From contig NZ_FTPQ01000001.1 in the NCBI RefSeq assembly GCF_900156435.1, positions 930,001 to 994,000 on the forward strand: a stretch of DNA of 64,000 nt. The letters are read 5' to 3'. The notes under the pieces are model-generated. The model saw nothing but the letters and a program-made list of their open reading frames with translations, ran no database searches and was not told the origin of the DNA. Position numbers and translations under genes: made by a program. The stretch's first letter is position 1. Every line of letters begins with the position of its first letter. This DNA is from Microbacterium sp. RU1D. GTDB lineage: Bacteria > Actinomycetota > Actinomycetes > Actinomycetales > Microbacteriaceae. Of the stretch, positions 7,113 through 15,520 are shown one piece after another.

Positions 7113-9986
7113 TCAGAAGCCGGTCGTGAGCACGCGGTCCAGCGCGTCGACGAAGACGTCGACCGAGGCCCTCGTCACCACCAGCGGCGGCTTGATCTTC
7201 AGCACGTTCTGGAAGTCGCCGGTCGGCTGCATGATGACCCCGAGCGCGAGCAGGCGGTCGCAGATCGCGGCGGTCTCGGCCGTGGCGGGTTCGAGCGTCT
7301 CGCGGTCGCGGACGAACTCGAGCCCCAGGTACAGTCCCGAGCCGTGCACGGCACCGACGAGATCGTGGCGCTCGCCGAGTTCCTCGAGGCGGCGCTTGAG
7401 GTGTCCGCCGACGACCCGGGCGTTCTCCTGCAGCCCCTCCTGCTCGATGACGTCGAGCACGGCCATCCCGATCGCCGACGACACCGGCGATCCGCCCGTG
7501 GAGGAGAAGAAGTAGCCCTGCGTACGGTAGCGGTCGGCGATCTCGCGGCGCGTGATGACCGCGCCCAGCGGGTGCCCGCCGCCGATGGACTTGGCAACAG
7601 CGACGATGTCGGGCACGGCATCCTGCTGCTGGAAGCCCCAGAACCACTCGCCGAGGCGGCCGTAGCCCACCTGCACCTCGTCGGCGATGGCGAGCCCGCC
7701 GTGACGACGGATCGCCGCGTACACCTCGCGCAGATACCCGTCCGGGAGGGCCACGCCGCCGGCGTTGCCGAAGTACGTCTCGGCGATCATGCCCGCGGGG
7801 GCCCGGCCGGATGCCGCGAGTCCGTCGATCACGGCGACGGCTTCGGGGGCGTAGTTCACGGCATCCGGGCCCCGGTGCTTGCCGCGGTAGGAGTTCGCCG
7901 CATCGACCGTGTGCACCCACTCCGGCCGCGTCTCGAGGGCGAAGGGGTTGTCGGCGATCGAGGTCGACACCGCATCGCTCGCGTACGTCCACCCGTGGTA
8001 CGCCTCGCGCATCGCGACGATGTCGGCGCGTCCGGTCGCGGCCATCGCGAGGCGGATCGCGAGGTCGGTCGCCTCGGAACCGGAGTTGACGAAGAACACG
8101 GTGTCGAAGCCGTCGGGCAGGGTCGCCGCGATCCGGTCGGCGAAGTCGGCGATCGCGCGATAGTGGAAGCGCGAGTTCGTGTTCAGCAGGTGCATCTGCC
8201 GCGCCCCCGCGTCGACGATGTGCGGGTGCGCGTGGCCGACCGAGGCGACGTTGTTGACCATGTCGAGGTAGACGCGTCCGTCGACGTCGACGAGCAGCTC
8301 GCGCCAGCCGCGTTCGATCCGCGGGGGAGTGGCGTAGTAGTGCTCCTGCACCTCGGCGAGCACCTCGTGGCGTCGCTCGAGGGAGTCGTCGCGCGCGGGC
8401 GCGGGTGCGGGCAGGCCCAGGGCTTCGCCGGGGTCTCCGGCGACCTCGCGCCACGCGTCGGCGAGGGCGCGCGTGGTGCGCGACGGCGGCACGAGTCCGT
8501 CGAGCGTCCGCCGCACCGAGACCCGCGTGCGCGCGGGGAGTGTTCCGGATGCCGCATCGGCGGCGACTCCGCTGATCGTCAGGATCTCGGCATCCACCGT
8601 CACCGCGAGCGCGTCGCCGTCGACACGGGTGTCGCCGTCGAAGGGCTGCGGCCGGGCGAGCCACACCAGCACGTCGCTGGGCACGGTCTCGGGGGTGGAG
8701 GGGAGCGGGTCGGTCGTGCCGGTGAGGCGCGCGCGCCAGGCGGGCACGGTCACGACCTCGGCGCCCGCGTCGAGCGCGGCGAGAGCCGCGTCGTCGAGGG
8801 TCGCGGCGTCGAGCCAGGCCCCGGCGTCGTTGAGCGGCGACTCCGTCGAGGCGTCGAGTTCGACGTGCCGCCCGGGCGGTAGCAGCGGCGTCCCGGCCCA
8901 TCCGGGCGCGCTCCGCCGCGTGCGGCCGAGGGCGGCCCGTGTCGCTGCCGTGAGGACGGGGAGGGGCACGGACGCCGCCCGCTCGAGGATGCGGAACTCG
9001 CGCTCCAGCGCCCCCGAGGCGTAGTCGTTCGCGTCGTCGAGGCGCACCTGGGCGCGTCCGCTCAGCACGAGCACGGCCCCGCGGAGGACGATGAGGGGCC
9101 AGAGCGCCGTGATCTCGTCGTCGGTGAGGTCGCGCAGCCGGTCGAAGGCCCGGATCGCCGGGAACGCGCTCTCGGGCGTCGCGCCGTCGTGGTGCAGGAC
9201 GGAGGAGACGGTGACGGCGATCTCGCCGACGCGCCACGATGCGCAGACGTCGCCGAAGTCGATCACGGCGTCGGGCACCATCGCGCCGGGGGCGCGCAGC
9301 ACGTTGTCGTCGGTCACGTCGAAGTGCCCGGCCTGCACGGGCAGGGCATCGGCGACCGGTGCCAGCGCCGCGCGTGCCGCGTCGGCGGTGCGCTGCACGA
9401 CGCCGCGCACCTCGGCATCCGGTTCGAGGGGGAGGAGGGTGTCGATCACGCGCGCGGCGTGCCGGAGGTCCCATTGCAGCACGCGGCCGCTGGCGGGGTG
9501 GGTGAAGTCGGCCAGCGCGAGGCTCACCGCACCCGACAGGGCGCCGAGACCCTCGACGACCGCGGGGGAGAGGTAGTCCGAACCCGTGAGGGTGCGCCCG
9601 GCGATGTTCTGGATCACGCGCGCGTGGATGCGGCCCTGGCTCGAGTCCCACCACGTCGACATCGGCCCGTGCGGGCCGTCGACGAGACGTGGGATGCGCA
9701 CGTGCGGGCTGTGCTCGGCCACCCGGGCCGCGGCGGCATCCTGCATGTCGATCTCGGCCTCGCTGAAGACGGGGTTGCTGAGCTTGAGCACGCCGAGGGG
9801 CTCGGTCGATCCGCGCCGGAAGACACGGAAGTTCTGGTCCTGCTGGCTCCCGAGCGCCTGCACGTCGATCTCGACGCCGAACGTCTCGGCGAAGAGGGTG
9901 CGCACCTCGTCGTCGGGGAGCGTCGGGGTGGGCAGGTCGACCTGGCGGAAGTAGTCGAACACCGGGACGGGTGCTGTTTCGGTCAT
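7113..9986 (-). CDS. APH-type kinase fused to class III PLP aminotransferase (phospho-lyase-like)
   Basis: One 957-residue polypeptide joins two recognisable enzymes. Residues about 1-360 are an aminoglycoside/choline-kinase fold, with the Brenner-type motif GHFDVTDDN and a following IDFGD metal-binding motif. Residues about 370-530 are a linker that I cannot assign; related bacterial fusions carry a peptidase M23-like domain there, but no zinc motif is visible. Residues about 540-957 are a class III aminotransferase with DEVQVGYGR and the PLP lysine K799 in AVAKSIGGG. Homologous eukaryotic kinase and lyase pairs act on hydroxylysine or phosphoethanolamine, so an ATP-dependent phosphorylation followed by PLP phospho-elimination is plausible. 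It sits between amidase and agmatine deiminase genes. Confidence 0.85.
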   Translation of the reverse strand: MTETAPVPVFDYFRQVDLPTPTLPDDEVRTLFAETFGVEIDVQALGSQQDQNFRVFRRGSTEPLGVLKLSNPVFSEAEIDMQDAAAARVAEHSPHVRIPRLVDGPHGPMSTWWDSSQGRIHARVIQNIAGRTLTGSDYLSPAVVEGLGALSGAVSLALADFTHPASGRVLQWDLRHAARVIDTLLPLEPDAEVRGVVQRTADAARAALAPVADALPVQAGHFDVTDDNVLRAPGAMVPDAVIDFGDVCASWRVGEIAVTVSSVLHHDGATPESAFPAIRAFDRLRDLTDDEITALWPLIVLRGAVLVLSGRAQVRLDDANDYASGALEREFRILERAASVPLPVLTAATRAALGRTRRSAPGWAGTPLLPPGRHVELDASTESPLNDAGAWLDAATLDDAALAALDAGAEVVTVPAWRARLTGTTDPLPSTPETVPSDVLVWLARPQPFDGDTRVDGDALAVTVDAEILTISGVAADAASGTLPARTRVSVRRTLDGLVPPSRTTRALADAWREVAGDPGEALGLPAPAPARDDSLERRHEVLAEVQEHYYATPPRIERGWRELLVDVDGRVYLDMVNNVASVGHAHPHIVDAGARQMHLLNTNSRFHYRAIADFADRIAATLPDGFDTVFFVNSGSEATDLAIRLAMAATGRADIVAMREAYHGWTYASDAVSTSIADNPFALETRPEWVHTVDAANSYRGKHRGPDAVNYAPEAVAVIDGLAASGRAPAGMIAETYFGNAGGVALPDGYLREVYAAIRRHGGLAIADEVQVGYGRLGEWFWGFQQQDAVPDIVAVAKSIGGGHPLGAVITRREIADRYRTQGYFFSSTGGSPVSSAIGMAVLDVIEQEGLQENARVVGGHLKRRLEELGERHDLVGAVHGSGLYLGLEFVRDRETLEPATAETAAICDRLLALGVIMQPTGDFQNVLKIKPPLVVTRASVDVFVDALDRVLTTGF

Positions 9987-10012
9987 GGGCTGTTCCTCGG
10001 GTGATGCGGGCG

Positions 10013-12025
10013 TCACAGGGGAGAGTCGGATGCCGTGCCGACGGCGCCGGCGACGGCTCCACCGGCGTCGCGCACGGCCACGACGACGAGCGGGCCGTAC
10101 GGGGCGACCCACGCGCTCACGGGCTCACCGTACGCGTCGGGTGCGACCTGGACCACACCCTCGATGCGGTCGCCCACGACGTCGACGTCGACGCGCGCGC
10201 CGTCGACGAACACCGCGTGCTCGACGGCCGTACCGCCGCGCACCGTCGCGCGGAACCGCACGAGATCGCCCTCTCGGCCGACCTCGTCGACGACGACCGC
10301 GAGCTCGCCCTCGGCCGCCGGTCGGGGAGCGGCGAAGAGCTCCTCGTCGGGCAGCGCAGGCGTGCGGCGCGGAGCGGTGCGGCGCTCGCCGAGGCCGGCG
10401 ATCGCCGCCCCCAGCTGCACGAGCCGGGTGTCGCTGTACGCGGGTCCGGCGATGGTCAGGCCCACCGGCATCCCGGTGTCGTCCATGGTCCCCATCGGCA
10501 CGGTGACGGTCGGGATGCCGAGGTGGCGGGGCACGAGGTTGCCGTTGGAGACCCACACGCCGTTGCGCCAGGCGATGTCGGCCGAGGCGGGGTTCGCGTC
10601 GGCGTCCGCGGGGCCGACGTCGGACTGCGTGGGGAAGATCACGGCGTCGAGGCCCTCTGCGGCGAGCCACTCCTCGTAGTCGACCCGGCGGGTGTGCTCG
10701 AGGCCGCGAAGGCCGTCTTCGAGGCTCGCGACGTCGCGCCAGTCGGGCTCCCACTCCGCGGCGCGGGCCACGTACTCCCCGATGTCGTAGGAGATGTCGT
10801 AGTGCCAGATGCCGTAGCGGTCGGCAAGCGCCCCCGGCGGGTGGGGGAAGATCAGCGCGGGGTCGGCGTCGGACAGCCGGCGCAGCGCCGGGTCGCCGTT
10901 CGTGCGCAAAAACGTGTCCATGGCCCACACCGCGAGATCGCCGACCTCGTCGTCGAGGAACCGCCGCGTCACGAACCCGCGGTCGAGGAAGTCCTCGTCG
11001 CCGTCGTGCAGCTTCTCGTACCGGTCGACGACGGGGAAGTCCGTCTCGACGACCTCCGCTCCCGCGGCCTCGAGGTCGGCCCGCAGACCGCGCCAGAGCC
11101 GCATCACGCTCTCGCGCGTGACGATCGGCGAGGCGTTGTCGGGGTCGCCGTTGACGTAGATACGGGGCACCGCGAGGCGCAGGCCCGCGAGCGGCAGGGG
11201 CTCCAGCCGGGCGAAGGAGTCGGGGCGCACCTCAGACGGGCGGGGGAGCGGAATCCACGGCTGCGTACGCCACAGATCGCCCCCGGTCTGCGGGTCGTCG
11301 GCGACCACGGCATCCAGCACGTGCTGCAGGTCGCCGATCGTGCGGGTGTGGGGCACGACGACGTCCATCGTGGGCACGAGGGGCCAGTTGCCGCGCACCG
11401 AGACGACCCCGCGCGATGGCGTGTACGCGACGAGGGCGTTGTGCGAGGCGGGAGCGCGACCCGACGACCACGTCTCCTCGCCGAGCCCGAAGGCGCAGAA
11501 GCTCGCCGCAGTGGCGGTGCCGGAGCCGTTGGACGAGCCCGATCCGAAAGCGGATGCCAGATACTCGCCGTTGTAGGGGGACTCGGCGCGGCCGTACACC
11601 CCGCGTTGCATGCCGCCCGCGGCCATCGGCGGCATGTTCGTCAGCCCCAGGACCACCGCTCCGGCCTCGCGCAGACGCGCCACGGCGAAGGCGTCGTCGC
11701 CCGCGATGACCTCGGCGAAGGCGGGGGAGCCGGATGCCACCGGCAGGCCCTCGACGCGGTAGCTGTCCTTCGCGGTGAACGGGATGCCGTCGAGGGGGCC
11801 GATCCCTTCGCCGCGGGCGCGGCGCCGGTCGCTCGCGCGGGCGGCGTCGAACGCGCGCGGGTCGAGCACCGGGACGCTGTTCAGCCGGATGCCCGACCGG
11901 TCGTACGCGGCGATGCGGTTGAGGTAACGGGCGACGAGCTCGACGCTCGTGACGCGGCCGGTGTCGAGGGCGGCGCGCAGCCGGTCGACGTCGGCTTCGA
12001 CGACGGTGAAGGCCTCGGTGGTCAT
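10013..12025 (-). CDS. amidase-signature family hydrolase
   Basis: This 670-residue protein has the amidase-signature core: FTAKDSY with catalytic Lys86, a Ser-rich GSGSSNGSGT stretch supplying the cis-Ser (164/165), and TWSSGRAPASHNALVAYTP where Ser188 aligns with the nucleophile. The usual TDGGSIR context of the nucleophile is altered. About 120 extra C-terminal residues form a beta-rich extension. It is the first gene of the operon, 26 nt before the aminotransferase fusion, and probably hydrolyses an amide in the same pathway. The start codon has no Shine-Dalgarno but follows a TAGGTT box by 7 nt, so translation is likely leaderless. Substrate unknown. Confidence 0.88.
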   Translation of the reverse strand: MTTEAFTVVEADVDRLRAALDTGRVTSVELVARYLNRIAAYDRSGIRLNSVPVLDPRAFDAARASDRRRARGEGIGPLDGIPFTAKDSYRVEGLPVASGSPAFAEVIAGDDAFAVARLREAGAVVLGLTNMPPMAAGGMQRGVYGRAESPYNGEYLASAFGSGSSNGSGTATAASFCAFGLGEETWSSGRAPASHNALVAYTPSRGVVSVRGNWPLVPTMDVVVPHTRTIGDLQHVLDAVVADDPQTGGDLWRTQPWIPLPRPSEVRPDSFARLEPLPLAGLRLAVPRIYVNGDPDNASPIVTRESVMRLWRGLRADLEAAGAEVVETDFPVVDRYEKLHDGDEDFLDRGFVTRRFLDDEVGDLAVWAMDTFLRTNGDPALRRLSDADPALIFPHPPGALADRYGIWHYDISYDIGEYVARAAEWEPDWRDVASLEDGLRGLEHTRRVDYEEWLAAEGLDAVIFPTQSDVGPADADANPASADIAWRNGVWVSNGNLVPRHLGIPTVTVPMGTMDDTGMPVGLTIAGPAYSDTRLVQLGAAIAGLGERRTAPRRTPALPDEELFAAPRPAAEGELAVVVDEVGREGDLVRFRATVRGGTAVEHAVFVDGARVDVDVVGDRIEGVVQVAPDAYGEPVSAWVAPYGPLVVVAVRDAGGAVAGAVGTASDSPL

Positions 12026-12032
12026 GGCAGAA

Positions 12033-12038
12033 AACCTA
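12033..12038 (-). promoter_or_regulatory. -10 box of the amidase operon, leaderless
   Basis: TAGGTT lies 7 nt before the ATG and no ribosome site is present, so transcription probably begins at or near the start codon. Confidence 0.5.
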
Positions 12039-12132
12039 CACCGTTTGTTTTGCGAGTTCGAGAGGGGATTTCTTCGAGAGGAGTGTCCCGTCCCCGCTCG
12101 GCAAGAGCTACCTCCCGCGGGCGCCGTACTGG

Positions 12133-12138
12133 CACGAT
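12133..12138 (+). promoter_or_regulatory. -10 box of the PAP2 gene
   Basis: CACGAT lies 6 nt before the ATG, in the spacing seen for other probable leaderless genes in this window. Confidence 0.4.
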
Positions 12139-12144
12139 TCGAGG

Positions 12145-12825
12145 ATGGATGCCACCACCGACGAACCCGCACTCCTGCCCGACCGCCCGCGGACCGACGC
12201 GCGTCGCCCCGTCGCGTTGATCGTGGGCGTCGTGGCGACCGTGCTGTTCGTCGCGTTGCGCCTCGCGGTCGAGCTCGACGGGGGAGCGCCCCTCGCGTTC
12301 GACCAGTGGTGGGACGACGCGATGGCCTCCCTCGCGAACCCCGTCGTCGTGATCGTCGCCTGGATCCCGGCCACCGTGGGCGGCACCATCGGCATGATCA
12401 TCATCGGCATCTCGACGACCATCGTCTTCCTGCTCGTCAAGCGCGCGTGGGACGCCCTGAACGTGGCGGGGGCCATCGCCCTGGTGGTGCTGATCGGCGC
12501 TCCTCTCGCGGCCGTCATCGCGCGGGCGCGGCCCACCGACTCCCTGGCCGAGACGCAGGCGACCTCGTTCCCCTCCGGCCACACGGCGGTGGCCACGACC
12601 ATCGCGATCACCCTGGCGCTCATCCTCCGACGCGGATGGATCTGGGTCGCGGGCGTCGTCTGGGTGCTGCTGATGATGTGGAGCCGCACCTACCTGCACG
12701 CGCACTGGCTCTCCGACGTCGTGGCCGGCTTCCTCGAGGGCGTCGCCGTGTCGACCCTCGTCTGGGCGCTGGTCGAAGTGTGGCGGGTGCGCCGCGCGCA
12801 ACGGGTGGCTGCGGACGAGTCCTGA
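12145..12825 (+). CDS. PAP2-superfamily membrane phosphatase
   Basis: A 226-residue polytopic membrane protein with the three phosphatidic-acid-phosphatase motifs in order: a basic ARARP motif near 127-130, PSGH at 143-146, and SRTYLHAHWLSD at 180-191, giving the catalytic histidines and aspartate. It should dephosphorylate a lipid phosphate or undecaprenyl pyrophosphate at the outer face of the membrane. Five or six hydrophobic segments are visible. The DUF1206 gene begins 17 nt later but has its own -10 box. The exact lipid substrate cannot be inferred. Confidence 0.88.
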   Translation: MDATTDEPALLPDRPRTDARRPVALIVGVVATVLFVALRLAVELDGGAPLAFDQWWDDAMASLANPVVVIVAWIPATVGGTIGMIIIGISTTIVFLLVKRAWDALNVAGAIALVVLIGAPLAAVIARARPTDSLAETQATSFPSGHTAVATTIAITLALILRRGWIWVAGVVWVLLMMWSRTYLHAHWLSDVVAGFLEGVAVSTLVWALVEVWRVRRAQRVAADES

Positions 12826-12829
12826 GCGC

Positions 12830-12835
12830 TAGCGT
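12830..12835 (+). promoter_or_regulatory. -10 box of the DUF1206 gene, leaderless
   Basis: TAGCGT overlaps the short gap after the PAP2 stop codon and is 6 nt before the ATG. Confidence 0.5.
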
Positions 12836-12841
12836 GCTCGG

Positions 12842-13657
12842 ATGACTTCCGCTTCCGCTTCTGCATCCGCCGCGGCCGACAAGGCGCAGGACTCGACCGC
12901 CTTCCGTGTCGCCGCGCGGATCGGCTACGTCGTCTTGGGGCTGCTGCACCTGTTGATCGGCGGCATCGCTATCTCGATCGCGACCGGCGGCGGCGCGGAG
13001 AACGCGGATCAGAGTGGAGCCGTCCAGCAGGTGGCGGCGGCCCCCGCGGGGATGCTGCTGCTCTGGGTCATCGTGATCGGTCTCGCCGCGCTCGCCGTCT
13101 GGCAGATCGCGGATGCCGTCGCGGAGCGCGACCCCGACACGAAGAAGCGATGGGCGCACCGCGCCAAGTACGTCGGCACGGCCGTCGCCTACGGGGCGAT
13201 CGGCGTCACCGCCCTGACCGTCCTCCTGGGCGGGCGCTCGGACTCGGGCGAACAGTCCCGCACGCTGAGTGCGCAGCTGATGGCGTCGCCCGGCGGTCTC
13301 GTGGTGCTCGTGGTGATCGGTCTCGCCGTCGCGGCGATCGGCGTCGCCTTCGTGGTGCGCGGTGTGACGAAGGCGTTCATGAAGAACCTGTCGAGCCCGG
13401 GCGGCCAGATCGGCCGGGGTATCCGCACCTTCGGCATGGTCGGGTACATCGCCAAGGGCATCGCGGTCGGTGTCGCCGGGATTCTGTTCCTCGTCGCGGC
13501 CTTCGCCCACGATCCGAACGCCGCGGGCGGACTCGACGCGGCGCTGCGTTCCCTCGCCGGTCTCCCCTTCGGCCAGGTGGTGCTCTGGCTCGTCGGCGCC
13601 GGTCTCGTCGTCTACGGCCTGTTCTGCTTCGCCCGCGCCCGTTACGCCCGCATGTGA
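12842..13657 (+). CDS. DUF1206 multi-pass membrane protein
   Basis: A 271-residue protein with six hydrophobic segments organised as three similar two-helix units, each starting with an aromatic/basic-Gly-Tyr pattern such as ARIGYVVLGLLHLLIGG, AKYVGTAVAYGAIGV and FGMVGYIAKGIAVG. This is the layout of the DUF1206 family, common in Actinobacteria and of unknown function. The N-terminus is short, Ala/Ser-rich and cytosolic or cleaved. It converges on the TetR gene with a 10-nt gap and no visible terminator. Confidence 0.82.
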   Translation: MTSASASASAAADKAQDSTAFRVAARIGYVVLGLLHLLIGGIAISIATGGGAENADQSGAVQQVAAAPAGMLLLWVIVIGLAALAVWQIADAVAERDPDTKKRWAHRAKYVGTAVAYGAIGVTALTVLLGGRSDSGEQSRTLSAQLMASPGGLVVLVVIGLAVAAIGVAFVVRGVTKAFMKNLSSPGGQIGRGIRTFGMVGYIAKGIAVGVAGILFLVAAFAHDPNAAGGLDAALRSLAGLPFGQVVLWLVGAGLVVYGLFCFARARYARM

Positions 13658-13667
13658 GGGTCGCCCC

Positions 13668-14294
13668 TCACTCGGCGCCGGGCCGAGCGCCCGCGATGAG
13701 CAGGGCGAGTCCGAGTTCGAACGCGCGCGTGGCGACCGGGTCCATCGGGTCGTGTCGCGAAAGGGTGGCGTAGGCGGCGGCGAAACGCGGCACCTGCTCC
13801 TCCTGCCCCGAGGGGTCGAACATCACCGACGGCCCGCTCATGTCGAGCACGCTGCCGAGGATGAACGACTCGAACGCCGTCAGCAGCGGCAGGATGTCGT
13901 CGCTGGTCCAGCCGACGCGCTCGGCGGCGACGGCGAAGTCCTCGTACTGCGACATCAGCAGGGGCGCCGACGAGCGGTGCGACATCAGCAGCGGGATCGT
14001 CCGCGGATGCCGGCCGAAGGCGTCGCGGTAAGAGCGCGCCCAGAGCAGCAGGCCCTCCTCCCACTCCCGCTCGCGCAGGAATGACGAGTCGATGCGCGAC
14101 GACACGAGCGCGCGCACATCCTCGATGAGGGCAGAGAGATTCGGCACGTGGTTGTACAGCGACGTGGGGTGCACCTTCAGGCGGTCGGCGACGCGGCGGA
14201 TGCTCGCACCCTCGCTGCCGTCGCGGTCGACGAGGGCGAGGGCCGCGCGGGCGATCGCGTCGCGCGAGAGCTTGGGCTGGGTCGGCCGGGGCAC
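13668..14294 (-). CDS. TetR-family transcriptional regulator
   Basis: A 208-residue one-component regulator. The N-terminal helix-turn-helix reads SRDAIARAALALVDRDG followed by ASIRRVADRLKVHPTSLYNH, a clear TetR DNA-binding domain. The C-terminal domain resembles TetR_C/TetR-D-type ligand domains (HPRTIPLLMSH). I chose a GTG start because GAAAGG lies 7 nt upstream. It is downstream of and co-directional with the AraC gene (128 nt gap). Its target is not evident; no tightly linked divergent transporter is present. Confidence 0.88.
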   Translation of the reverse strand: MPRPTQPKLSRDAIARAALALVDRDGSEGASIRRVADRLKVHPTSLYNHVPNLSALIEDVRALVSSRIDSSFLREREWEEGLLLWARSYRDAFGRHPRTIPLLMSHRSSAPLLMSQYEDFAVAAERVGWTSDDILPLLTAFESFILGSVLDMSGPSVMFDPSGQEEQVPRFAAAYATLSRHDPMDPVATRAFELGLALLIAGARPGAE

Positions 14295-14422
14295 GGCGGG
14301 GCCTTTCGGTGGTGTCCGACCACGGTACGCGATGCGCGAGTGGTGCGCGGCGCGACCCTGACGCCGCTGCCGCGTCGACCTCGGCCCGGTCGTGGCGGCG
14401 CGCCCGCGGTGTCCGCGGCTTG

Positions 14423-15295
14423 TCAGCGGTCGAGGGTGTCGACGCGGGACAGGTTCTCGCGCAGTGCCCGCGCGGAGCGGAATCCGAACCATCGGGCGAG
14501 CAGATCGTCGCGGAACAGTTCGTCGCCGTGCGCCGCCCACGCGGCTTTCGCGCGGGCGACGCGCACGTCCCGGATCCGGTGGGCCGGTGAACGACCCGCC
14601 TCGGAGAGGACGCGCGTCAGATGACGCCTGCTCACCGACAGTCGCCGCGCGAGCGTTTCGACGGTGAAGTCGGGGTCGTGTGCGTTCTCGGCGATCACGG
14701 CGTCGGCTCGGCCGACCAGGGGGTCCGTGCGCGGTGTACCGGCAGCGGCCATGACGGTCGACAGCGCGACGATCTCGAGGGCGCTGCGAAGGTGGCCGAC
14801 CTCGAGATGCGTGGGCGACGGCGTCCCCGTCCACACGCTCGAGGCCAGGGCGAAGGCGATGACCGAGGAGGCGGTCGGTCCGGATACGCGGACGGACGTC
14901 GGCCACCATCGGGCCTTCCCGCGGAAGAGGAGGTGGAGCATCTCCAGCGGGGACACGGCGGTCACCGCCACCGATGTGGCCGGAGGGACGACGATGGCAT
15001 CGCCCGCCCGGAAGTCGGTGTCGGTTGTGCTCCGAACCGTTCCGCTCCCGCGCTGCACCAGCCAGAGCGACCCCGTCGCGGCATCCGTTCCTCCCGACGT
15101 GTCCCGCACCGTCATCTCGTCCTGTCGTACAGCGCGGATCGTCACCCCCGCGAACTGTTTCTCGATCGCGATCGACGCCCCGCGCTCCGGCGAGGCGGGG
15201 GCGCGCCCGCTCACCGGGCCGCCACAGACCGTCGGTCCGAACGAAACCGCTGTCGGCGCGGCGACGGCCGCCCTCGCGGCGGGTTCCTGGTCCAT
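14423..15295 (-). CDS. AraC-family transcriptional regulator
   Basis: The 290-residue protein has an N-terminal cupin-like sensor with the AraC-binding-like pattern GSLWLVQRGSGTV...GDAIVVPP and a C-terminal double helix-turn-helix (TVETLARRLSVSRRHLTRVL and the later RWFGFRSARALRENLSR). It begins at an ATG 5 nt after GGAGG. The gene is divergent from the large RCC1-repeat gene across 225 bp, so it is a candidate regulator of that surface protein, though nothing proves this. Confidence 0.88.
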   Translation of the reverse strand: MDQEPAARAAVAAPTAVSFGPTVCGGPVSGRAPASPERGASIAIEKQFAGVTIRAVRQDEMTVRDTSGGTDAATGSLWLVQRGSGTVRSTTDTDFRAGDAIVVPPATSVAVTAVSPLEMLHLLFRGKARWWPTSVRVSGPTASSVIAFALASSVWTGTPSPTHLEVGHLRSALEIVALSTVMAAAGTPRTDPLVGRADAVIAENAHDPDFTVETLARRLSVSRRHLTRVLSEAGRSPAHRIRDVRVARAKAAWAAHGDELFRDDLLARWFGFRSARALRENLSRVDTLDR

Positions 15296-15520
15296 GTCGG
15301 CCTCCGTTCCTGGCGAGCATGCTTACATGCCCACTTGCGGGGTTCCCGTCCTGGTCGATGACGGGCCGACGCGGGGGCGCGATTTTCACCCTTCGCATCG
15401 CTTGCAGGACACGATCCGACGTCGAAGGTGCAGGATGCGCCGGCCGGGCCGTCGCGGCTCATCGTGCTGCGAAGGATGGCCGAGGCGCGCTCGTGCGTGC
15501 CCCGAGAAAAGGAGCCATTC
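15296..15520. other. divergent intergenic region, araC-like / RCC1 gene
   Basis: This 225-bp spacer contains a short palindrome, GCATG-CTTA-CATGC at 15317-15330, close to the AraC start. Beyond the ribosome site for the RCC1 gene I see no consensus promoter that stands out. Confidence 0.35.
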
